Positions 8,233 to 15,257 of a stretch of 28,767 nt of DNA are shown here, piece by piece (position 1 is the stretch's first letter; every line of letters begins with the position of its first letter). The notes beneath the pieces were generated by a model. That model was not told the origin of the DNA and ran no database searches. It saw only the letters and a program-made list of their open reading frames with translations. Both the position numbers and the translations under genes were made by a program. The DNA is from Akkermansiaceae bacterium (GTDB lineage Bacteria > Verrucomicrobiota > Verrucomicrobiia > Verrucomicrobiales > Akkermansiaceae): contig WTJZ01000006.1 in the NCBI GenBank assembly GCA_011524615.1, positions 1-28,767 on the forward strand, given 5' to 3'.

Positions 8233-8828
8233 TCTAAGGAGGTTCCTTCCAAGTCCCGGATGACAGCACGAACTTCTGTCATCGCACTTTTTTTGACTCG
8301 CGCCTTCATCGAATAGACGGTGTGCATCGTGAGACCTGTTTGGTTAATGATATCTTCTGCGGTCATCCCTTTGAGGAACATCTCGAACACCTCTACAGAG
8401 CGGCCTCGGTAAGTTGCTCGTACTCGTTCCATCGCGATGCTGCTGATGTAGTTTTCCCACTCGGAGCTAATCCATTGTTCTGTGACATTATTATCTGACT
8501 GTATGGAGACCGCCGCTTGGTTCTCATGCGCGTTACGGTGCTTGAGTTCCTTCTTTCTCGTTCTGATATACATCAGGCATTGATTCTTAATCAAGGTTGA
8601 GAACCAACTACGGAACTTTCCTTTTTCTCTGTCAAAGGTTTTGATGCTATCGGTCAGCTTGATCATACACATCTGTACGATGTCCTCGAAGTCATCTTCG
8701 CTCACATTGAAGTTACGTACGATGTGACAAACAAAGGCGCGATAACGACTAATAATTTCCTGCCACGCCTCATTATCATCTAGGTTGATGGCTTTTTCGA
8801 GTAGAGAGTAGCTAGTAGTATGATCCAT
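8229..8828 (-). CDS. ECF-type RNA polymerase sigma factor
   Basis: A 199-residue protein from the ATG at 8828. Region 2 covers about residues 20-92, with the characteristic DDFEDIVQ helix and the GKFRSWFSTLIKN segment that contacts promoter DNA and core polymerase. Region 4 covers about residues 140-190, with a helix-turn-helix (MTAEDIINQTGLTMHTVYSMKARVKK read in two pieces). An in-frame ATG 23 codons upstream (8897) gives a non-homologous leader, so I prefer 8828; neither start has a Shine-Dalgarno sequence. The gene overlaps the kinase gene by four bases (GTGA). Sigma factors paired with Ser/Thr kinases are known in Planctomycetes and Verrucomicrobiota, where kinase input is thought to replace an anti-sigma factor. 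Targets are unknown; the flanking exported-enzyme genes are candidates by position. Confidence 0.88.
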   Translation of the reverse strand: MDHTTSYSLLEKAINLDDNEAWQEIISRYRAFVCHIVRNFNVSEDDFEDIVQMCMIKLTDSIKTFDREKGKFRSWFSTLIKNQCLMYIRTRKKELKHRNAHENQAAVSIQSDNNVTEQWISSEWENYISSIAMERVRATYRGRSVEVFEMFLKGMTAEDIINQTGLTMHTVYSMKARVKKSAMTEVRAVIRDLEGTSLE

Positions 8829-9121
8829 ATGAGTAATTAAAAATATTCTACGCTGCAGTGCGGGGCAATCTAAATATGGCGATTTATGCCAGAGCATTTG
8901 TTGGCGTGTTGTACTTTAAGAGTACTATGACGTATAGACGGGGGCTGGATAGATTCTGAGGAGAGGGCATTGATTGAACTCGGTCTTACCTAAGGTATTA
9001 CTTATTTTTTCGAAATTGATCAGAGAGAGGGGATAACGTTCTTATGCTCTGGATAGGGGGGGCGCCTACTCGATAGTTCATATCTATGTTATGCATACTT
9101 TCTAGACTCTATGATGAAATA

Positions 9122-9145
9122 CATGGAAAAATACGATTTTCCATG
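9122..9145. promoter_or_regulatory. Perfect 9-bp inverted repeat, possible operator
   Basis: CATGGAAAA (9122-9130) and TTTTCCATG (9137-9145) are perfect complements around a 6-nt spacer. It lies about 110 bases before the ATG of the GH141-like gene. The symmetry suits a dimeric DNA-binding protein; no regulator can be named. Confidence 0.4.
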
Positions 9146-9221
9146 GGGTGTTACTGAATTGGTATCGTAAATAAAAGTGACGTTTTTTAGCAAGGTTGTG
9201 AGAAATGCAGCATAATGTTCT

Positions 9222-9247
9222 ATGAGTGGTTATTGATTGCCACTCAT
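9222..9247 (+). promoter_or_regulatory. Hairpin immediately before the GH141-like start codon
   Basis: ATGAGTGG (9222-9229) and CCACTCAT (9240-9247) form a perfect 8-bp stem with a 10-nt loop, ending seven bases before the ATG at 9255. The stem occupies the place where a ribosome-binding site would be, so it could limit or modulate translation initiation. This is inferred from position only. Confidence 0.4.
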
Positions 9248-9254
9248 CTCTAGC

Positions 9255-12131
9255 ATGAAATTTACTACACTACTACTGACAGGAACGATGGCGATGGGGG
9301 CGACTGAGCTCTACGTTAGCCCTAGCGGAAATGATGAGGCTAACGGAACCCAGGCAGCACCTCTAGCAACGGTTACGGAAGCTCAGAAAAGAATGAGAGC
9401 TGCTGGTGCCGCTGATGGTGGAACTGTCTATCTTGAGGATGGAGTCTATTACCTCTCTGACACGCTAGTCTTTGAACCTCAGGATTCAGGGTCAGAAGGT
9501 AAGCCAGTAGTATATAAGGCTCTTAATGAAGGGGGCGCGGTTCTGAGTGGAGGGATATTACTCGAGTTAGAGTGGGCCTTGCAGGACGGTGGAGTATATG
9601 TAGCGGGTACCCCTAAGGGACTCGATATCGACCAACTTTTTATCAATGGCGAGCAACAGCGTATGGCTCGCTTCCCGAACTATGATGCATCTCTCAAGGA
9701 TTCACCGTATCAAGGGTATTCGCAAGAGGCGTTCTCACAAGAGCGAGCGGCTAACTGGGCAGATCCTGCTGGGGCATACATTCATGCGATGCATGTCGGT
9801 GGCTGGGGTGGATATCATTACGTGATTACCGGGAAAGACGCAGAGGGTGAGGTAACCTATGAGGGCGGTTGGCAGAATAACCGTAAGATGGGGATGCACA
9901 GAGAGCATCGTATGGTGGAGAATGTCTACGAAGAACTCGATGCTCCAGGGGAGTGGTTTCACGATGCGGAGCAGCAGCAGCTCTCCTTCATTCCTGCAGA
10001 AGGAACAGACCTATCATCTGCTAAGGTAGAGGTAGTTCGATTAAGACATTTAGTCGAATTTAACGGTACAGCAGAAGCCCCTGTAGAGAATATTCAATTA
10101 GATGGTCTCGTTGTGCGACATGCAGCACGCACCTTTATGGATACTAAGGAGCAACTCCTCAGATCTGATTGGGCGATTTACCGAGGCGGTGCCTTTATGC
10201 TCACCGGGACGGAAGATGTTCACATCACTAACTGTGAGTTCGATCAAGTAGGTGGTAATGCTATCTTCGTAAACAACTATAACCGAGGTACTCTGGTACA
10301 GGGGTGTCACATCCACCATACTGGTGCGAGTGGCGTGTGTTTCGTTGGTGATCCTGGGGCGGTGTACAATCCCCTCTTTGAATACGGACAGCGCAATGAT
10401 CTCAGCAAGATCGACCTAACGCCCGGGCCTAAGACGGACAATTATCCTCTTGGTGGAGTAGTAGAGGACTGCCTGATCCATAATATTGGTACGGTAGAGC
10501 GTCAACCTGCGGGGGTACAGATCGAGATGGCTGCTAAGATCCGCGTCAGTGATGTATCTGTCTATGACTGTGCACGAGCGGGCATTAACATCGGTGATGG
10601 CGCGTGGGGCGGTCACATTATTGAGCGCTGTGATGTCTTTGATACGGTGATGGAAACACATGACCACGGATCATTCAATTCATGGGGACGTGACCGTTAC
10701 TGGAGAGCGGATCATCACAAGTCTTCTCAGAAGGCGGTAGAAGCGAACCCTGATCTTCCGTTCTTAGACGCCATGTATACGACGACAATTCGCGATAGTC
10801 GATGGAGATGTGAACATGGCTGGGATATCGATCTTGATGATGGGTCGACCAACTATGATATTTATAATAATGTCCTACTCTGCGGAGGACTAAAGCTCCG
10901 TGAAGGATATCGCCGCCGTGCTTGGAATAACATCCTCGTTGGATCTGGTCTCAGTGCCCACGTATGGTTCAGTAAGAGTGGTGACCAAGTGTTCGGTAAT
11001 GTCATGGCAAGAGCGAGCCACCCTTACGTGGTAGAGAACGCTGATGTTTCTGGATGCACTGATAAGAACTTCTACTTCCAATCGAATGAGGCAACGCTCA
11101 AGGATCTGCACGAGAAGTTCCAGTGGGATACAAATTCTGTTTTAGGCGAAGACCCCTTCGTAGACGCTAAGAGCGGTGACTATACGATCAAGGCTGGGTC
11201 TAAGGCGTTTGAGATTGGTTTCAAGAACTTCCCAATGGATCAATTCGGAGTGAAAAAAGCGACCCTCAAAGCGATCGCTAAGACTCCAAAGTTCGGACCT
11301 AAAACGCATAAGCCGGGAGCAGCACCTAAGAAGCGTACGAAAACTCCTTTCCTATGGCACAACGCGAAGATCAAAGGCCTCGCAGGAAATGAATTCTCAG
11401 CCTACGGGGTAACCAAAGAAGATGGAGGAGTGGTCCTAAGCGGGATTAAGCCTGACTCTGTATTGGCGCAAGCTGGACTCAAGAATAATGATCTTATCCA
11501 AGAGTTAAATGGCATCAAAACTAAAGATGCGGAGCAACTCATCGCAGCTGTAGCTAAGTCTGAGGGAACATCATACACCGTGACGGTAGTGCGCAATCAG
11601 CAGAAGGAGACTGTAACTGTGACCTCTGATGTCTGCGCCGTGTATGAGGTAGCTAATAAGCCAGAAGGATTCCAGAAGGTTACTCTCGGACATGAGAAGC
11701 AAGGCAAGATCAAGACGAATGAAATCACCGCTAATGAGACCCTCAAAGTGATGTCAGACGGTAAGCTTGATTCTAACTTTGGTAGTATCTTCCCGAACAA
11801 GGTGAATAATGGAATGTATAAGCTCGATCTCGGAGCGGCCCAAGAGGTGAAGGCCTTCAATAGCTGGTCTTACAAGCAAGGGAACCGAGGCGTACAGAAG
11901 CTCTCTGTATACGCGAGTAACGCGGAGAGTGATCCAGGCTGGGATCTGACGAACTATGATGAAATCGGGGTGCTGGATTCAACGGAGCACTCTGGCACCT
12001 ATGTCGGCGCATCGCTACAGACGAAGTCTGGGGACGTATTTGGCAAGTATCGTTGGGTAGTCTGGAGAGTCTATCCGAATGGTAATAACAACACTGCTTA
12101 CCAAGAATTCGCTGTGTCCTTAGAGCACTAA
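9255..12131 (+). CDS. GH141-like right-handed beta-helix glycosidase/lyase with PDZ domain
   Basis: A 958-residue protein from the ATG at 9255, which starts a compact signal peptide ending MAMGA; an in-frame TTG at 9237 only adds a polar leader. The mature protein opens with LYVSPSGND and continues as a pectate-lyase-type parallel beta-helix to about residue 670. This contains the WDIDLDDGS and GGLKLREGY segments I associate with the GH141 group, in which fucosidase and xylanase activities are known. A PDZ domain follows (about 695-785; GGVVLSGI, AQAGLKNNDLI, ELNGIKTKDAEQL), unusual in a polysaccharide-degrading enzyme. The last 150 residues look like a discoidin/F5-8-type carbohydrate-binding domain. 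Upstream of a sulfatase, the context suggests a sulfated polysaccharide. GH141-like assignment is likely; the exact substrate is not known. Confidence 0.8.
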   Translation: MKFTTLLLTGTMAMGATELYVSPSGNDEANGTQAAPLATVTEAQKRMRAAGAADGGTVYLEDGVYYLSDTLVFEPQDSGSEGKPVVYKALNEGGAVLSGGILLELEWALQDGGVYVAGTPKGLDIDQLFINGEQQRMARFPNYDASLKDSPYQGYSQEAFSQERAANWADPAGAYIHAMHVGGWGGYHYVITGKDAEGEVTYEGGWQNNRKMGMHREHRMVENVYEELDAPGEWFHDAEQQQLSFIPAEGTDLSSAKVEVVRLRHLVEFNGTAEAPVENIQLDGLVVRHAARTFMDTKEQLLRSDWAIYRGGAFMLTGTEDVHITNCEFDQVGGNAIFVNNYNRGTLVQGCHIHHTGASGVCFVGDPGAVYNPLFEYGQRNDLSKIDLTPGPKTDNYPLGGVVEDCLIHNIGTVERQPAGVQIEMAAKIRVSDVSVYDCARAGINIGDGAWGGHIIERCDVFDTVMETHDHGSFNSWGRDRYWRADHHKSSQKAVEANPDLPFLDAMYTTTIRDSRWRCEHGWDIDLDDGSTNYDIYNNVLLCGGLKLREGYRRRAWNNILVGSGLSAHVWFSKSGDQVFGNVMARASHPYVVENADVSGCTDKNFYFQSNEATLKDLHEKFQWDTNSVLGEDPFVDAKSGDYTIKAGSKAFEIGFKNFPMDQFGVKKATLKAIAKTPKFGPKTHKPGAAPKKRTKTPFLWHNAKIKGLAGNEFSAYGVTKEDGGVVLSGIKPDSVLAQAGLKNNDLIQELNGIKTKDAEQLIAAVAKSEGTSYTVTVVRNQQKETVTVTSDVCAVYEVANKPEGFQKVTLGHEKQGKIKTNEITANETLKVMSDGKLDSNFGSIFPNKVNNGMYKLDLGAAQEVKAFNSWSYKQGNRGVQKLSVYASNAESDPGWDLTNYDEIGVLDSTEHSGTYVGASLQTKSGDVFGKYRWVVWRVYPNGNNNTAYQEFAVSLEH

Positions 12132-12141
12132 TCTAGACTTT

Positions 12142-12202
12142 AAGTCCCCCTTTTTCTTTTAGGAAAGTAGTAGTAGAAAATGGAGGGGAAGGGGGGCTTT
12201 CT
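12142..12202 (+). terminator. Probable terminator after the GH141-like gene
   Basis: AAGTCCCCCTT (12142-12152) pairs with AAGGGGGGCTT (12189-12199) with one G-T wobble. The T-rich and A-rich stretches inside (near 12151-12160 and 12176-12180) may extend the stem. A short CTTTCT follows. It would separate the enzyme gene from the next gene, although read-through is possible. Confidence 0.5.
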
Positions 12203-12238
12203 AACACAATTACCCGTATCAGGGGAGAACTAGTATTT

Positions 12239-13489
12239 ATGAGTATCCACGTTAACTTATCACCCGAGGCACAACAGAAGCTTAAGCGTGCCAATAATGC
12301 CGCTACTGTGAGTAGCTTGTTCATGGCAATAGTATTTATCGCATTAGTGGGGGGAGCTCTCTCCTTGATGAACATACTCATCCCATCAGATGAGCCGGAA
12401 GTAATCATTAGTTATAATATTTCCTCTGCAGATGCCACTGATGAGCCTGAGGAGAAGGTCGTGAACCGTCCTCAAGTACAACCAGCCGCTGCGAGCTCAG
12501 CAACTGCCGCGAATGTAATGACATCAATTGCGGCTTCGGAGGTTTCTATTCCTGATACAGTCGAACTTACTGAGATGGAATCGTCTGACTTTGGGAATAT
12601 GGACGACTTCGGAGACGGCTTTGAGTCGATGGAGTCAACACAGGGTGACTTTGGCTCAGATGAAAGTTTTACAAAGGGGAAGAAAACCCTCTTCGGTGGA
12701 GGTGCTCAGACGGGGCTAATGGGATATCTCTATGACCTTAAGCAACTCAGTAATGGAAAAGAGAGTGAAATAGGACGTGGGAATAGAGAAGCTCCTGATC
12801 ATATTGCTAGGATCAGATCCTTTAGAACGTTGTTTGCGGAATCAGATGTCTACAAGCATGGGTATACGTCCGAGAGTATGTCTAAGTACTTCAAGGCTAA
12901 AAACCGTCTCGATCTGAGTTATCTCGTCATTGACTATTGTGGAGCTAAGGCTGGACCAAAGGCCTTTGGGGCGGAGAAGAAGGTAGAACCGAGTCTATGG
13001 TTAGCGATGTATGAAGGGGTATTTGCCAAAGATGCAGAACGCTCGTTCCGATTTTTAGGTCGCTTTGATGATGTATTGATTGTGTACCTGAATGACAGGG
13101 TCGTCTTTGATGGTTGTTATAATGCGGGTTATACCAAGTCATTTGGCAAGATGGAGATGCATCCCAACGCTCCTCATCTCAATGGTGCTCCTGGCGGAAC
13201 CCGGATGGGGCCATTCATCCATCCTAGAGAGGGAGATCATCTCCGCATCGTGGTCGGTGAAATTCCCGGCGGTAACATGGGGGGAGGACTCTTTATCGAA
13301 GAAAAGGGAGTTGAAAACCCAGGAATGGCTAAAGATGGTAAGTATCGCCCGATTCCATTTTGTACCGTACCTCTCAGCGATAAGGACAAGAAGGCTCTGA
13401 GAGGGAAAAAGTTGATGGAGTTCTCCACTGAGAAAGTACCAGTCTTCAAGTTCAGAGGACCATCGAGTTCTAAGTTCTCTTCATTATAA
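12239..13489 (+). CDS. Membrane-anchored protein with PA14-like C-terminal domain
   Basis: A 416-residue protein. After 20 polar residues there is one membrane helix (about 22-48) with no cleavage site, so the protein is probably anchored in the inner membrane with its bulk outside. Residues 50-130 are a Pro/Ala/Ser- and then Asp/Phe/Gly-rich linker with repeated DFG motifs (NMDDFGDGFES, QGDFGSDESF). The C-terminal 230 residues resemble a PA14-type ligand-binding domain, including FRFLGRFDDVLIVYLND followed by VVFDG. It ends only 12 bases before the sulfatase start, so the two are almost certainly co-transcribed. I recall similar anchored proteins with DFG-rich linkers in Verrucomicrobiota, none with a known role. 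AGGGGAG ends 11 bases before the ATG, one of the few Shine-Dalgarno-like sequences in the window. Carbohydrate or partner binding is possible. Confidence 0.7.
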   Translation: MSIHVNLSPEAQQKLKRANNAATVSSLFMAIVFIALVGGALSLMNILIPSDEPEVIISYNISSADATDEPEEKVVNRPQVQPAAASSATAANVMTSIAASEVSIPDTVELTEMESSDFGNMDDFGDGFESMESTQGDFGSDESFTKGKKTLFGGGAQTGLMGYLYDLKQLSNGKESEIGRGNREAPDHIARIRSFRTLFAESDVYKHGYTSESMSKYFKAKNRLDLSYLVIDYCGAKAGPKAFGAEKKVEPSLWLAMYEGVFAKDAERSFRFLGRFDDVLIVYLNDRVVFDGCYNAGYTKSFGKMEMHPNAPHLNGAPGGTRMGPFIHPREGDHLRIVVGEIPGGNMGGGLFIEEKGVENPGMAKDGKYRPIPFCTVPLSDKDKKALRGKKLMEFSTEKVPVFKFRGPSSSKFSSL

Positions 13490-13501
13490 TATAAAAAATT
13501 T

Positions 13502-14968
13502 ATGCTTAAATCACTACACACACTACTCGCTTCGATGAGTATTCTGCTAGGGAGTGCGACTGCTGCAGCTCCTCCGAATATTGTCTTCTTAATGACCGAT
13601 GACCAGCGCTGGGACAGCTTTGGCTGTTATGGCCGCCCTGAGTTTAAGACGCAGAATATCGATAAGCTGGCGACAGAGGGCGTTATCTTTGATAAGGCGT
13701 ACTATGCGGTGGCTATTTGTATGCCTAGCCGAGTTACCATGATGACTGGACGCTACTTTGCGAATCATGAGTCGGGCTTCACTTATCCGTATAATCGTGA
13801 GATTACGCATGAGGAGTTTAAGGACTCATACCATGCCCGCTTGAAGGAGGCTGGATATAGAAGTGGGTTCATCGGTAAGTTTGGGTTCAATGTAGTTGGG
13901 GGACAAGGGTCACTTAAGCCTTACTTTGATTACTTCGCGACTCATATGAGATGGCCAACTGATGATAAGAAGCTACAGGAAATCTACCGTGGAGATCGCG
14001 ACCGTCGTGAGCGTACGCTCAAGAAAGGGGACGCGATGATTAACTTCCTCGATACACAGCCTAAGGGGCAACCATTCGTTCTTTCAGTCAGCTTTGACGC
14101 AGTGAAGAATGATAGTGATCAGGATATGTATCCGGCAGATTTTGATGTATTCAAGGATCAGATGATGACGGTTCCTGGAAACTGGGTAGAAGGAGATAAT
14201 AAGAAGCTCCCTGAGGTTGTACAACGTCATTGGCGTGGATTCGGTTTACACCGTCATTACACTCAGACTCCTGAGTTGTATCAAACGTTGGCCCGTCGTT
14301 TTGCGACTCAAGGACTCACGGTCGATAATCAGGTCGGTCGTCTGATGAAGAAGTTAGAGGAGATGGGAGAGCTAGAGAATACAGTGATCATCTTTACCAG
14401 TGATAATGGTCGTTACCACGGTTCTCACGGCCTCTTTGATAAGGCGATCCTCTATGAGGAAGCAATGCGTGCCCCTCTTATCATCTGGGATGGCCGTAAT
14501 GCGAAGGAATCTAAAGGAAAGCGTGTAGACGCTCTCGTATCCTCTACGGATATGGCTCCGACTATTCTGAGTATCGCAGGGGTCGAAGCTCCTGAGACGA
14601 TGCAAGGGATCGACATCACAGGACTCCTAGACGGAACAGCTAACCGTGAAGAATGGCGTGACGCTGTCTTGATGGAGAGCCTCTTCCTACAAGAAATTCA
14701 TACGGCTTGGGTACATGGTAATAAGGACATCCCGGGTGTAAATGATGCGATCATGAAGGGGAATCGTTCTTACCGATGCCGCGGAGTACGCACGGATAAG
14801 TATAAGTACTTCAGATACTACGAGCACCGCCCTGTTATTGAGGAGCTCTATGACCTAGAGTTCGATCCACTGGAGCAAAATAATCTAGTGAATAATCCTA
14901 AGTACCAAGACGTGCTGGAAAGCTTACGTAATCGCACTGAGGAGTTACACAGCTCTGTGAAACGCTAA
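13502..14968 (+). CDS. Formylglycine-dependent sulfatase (family S1)
   Basis: A 488-residue exported sulfatase. A signal peptide (about residues 1-22, ending SATAAA) precedes the alkaline-phosphatase-like fold. The metal-binding pair Asp33/Asp34 is in TDDQRW. The catalytic motif C-x-P-x-R reads C73-M-P-S-R77; the cysteine must be converted to formylglycine by a maturation enzyme not encoded here. Asp301/Asn302 in SDNGRYHGSHG supply the second metal-binding set. The C-terminal part shows the usual LYDLEFDPLEQNNL segment. The enzyme removes sulfate esters from organic substrates, here most likely a sulfated polysaccharide given the GH141-like enzyme upstream. It follows the PA14-like gene by 12 bases and is closed by a strong terminator, so the two form an operon. 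There is no Shine-Dalgarno sequence; the leader is A/T-rich. Confidence 0.93.
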   Translation: MLKSLHTLLASMSILLGSATAAAPPNIVFLMTDDQRWDSFGCYGRPEFKTQNIDKLATEGVIFDKAYYAVAICMPSRVTMMTGRYFANHESGFTYPYNREITHEEFKDSYHARLKEAGYRSGFIGKFGFNVVGGQGSLKPYFDYFATHMRWPTDDKKLQEIYRGDRDRRERTLKKGDAMINFLDTQPKGQPFVLSVSFDAVKNDSDQDMYPADFDVFKDQMMTVPGNWVEGDNKKLPEVVQRHWRGFGLHRHYTQTPELYQTLARRFATQGLTVDNQVGRLMKKLEEMGELENTVIIFTSDNGRYHGSHGLFDKAILYEEAMRAPLIIWDGRNAKESKGKRVDALVSSTDMAPTILSIAGVEAPETMQGIDITGLLDGTANREEWRDAVLMESLFLQEIHTAWVHGNKDIPGVNDAIMKGNRSYRCRGVRTDKYKYFRYYEHRPVIEELYDLEFDPLEQNNLVNNPKYQDVLESLRNRTEELHSSVKR

Positions 14969-15012
14969 TAATTCTTATCTTGTTCTAGGCAAGTCAAACC
15001 TACATACACACG

Positions 15013-15047
15013 AAGCAGTCTGGGTGAACTCCCAGGCTGCTTTTTTT
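15013..15047 (+). terminator. Rho-independent terminator of the sulfatase operon
   Basis: AGCAGTCTGGG (15014-15024) pairs with CCCAGGCTGCT (15031-15041) with one T-G wobble and a 6-nt loop; an outer A-T pair is possible. A run of seven T follows from 15041. It lies 45 bases after the sulfatase stop codon. Confidence 0.92.
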
Positions 15048-15202
15048 AGATAAGTGATCAAGTAAGGCTCCGCGAAGAAGGGAGAAGTACGGTGTCTTTT
15101 CCTTTCTTTGTTGGGTGTTGCTCAGCAGCGACTGAGAGTAGTTTCAGCCTCTACTTGTTCTTCACAAATAAGGAAAAAAATGGTTTGAAGGCTATGAGCA
15201 TG

Positions 15203-15229
15203 AAAAAGGGGTGACGTTTAGGCCACCCC
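15203..15229 (-). terminator. Rho-independent terminator of the rho gene
   Basis: On the reverse strand GGGGTG (15229-15224) pairs with CACCCC (15213-15208) across a 10-nt loop and is followed by five T (15207-15203). It lies about 28 bases after the rho stop codon. Confidence 0.85.
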
Positions 15230-15257
15230 AATGTAAGTGGGAAAGGAAAAGAGAAAT

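Larger units (their letters stand above)
8829..9254. other. Divergent 426-bp intergenic region between sigma factor and GH141-like gene
   Basis: No gene or RNA gene was seen. The region must carry promoters for both the reverse sigma/kinase operon and the forward beta-helix enzyme gene. It contains two perfect inverted repeats (9122-9145 and 9222-9247), listed separately. Confidence 0.5.

Noticed and set aside
8829..9254. tRNA or small protein gene in the largest intergenic region
   Set aside because: No cloverleaf, no CCA-type end and no open frame with a plausible start and composition.
12133..12408. Reverse open frame of 91 codons at the start of the PA14-like gene
   Set aside because: Overlaps the signal-anchor region of the real forward gene and the terminator before it; no homology recognised.
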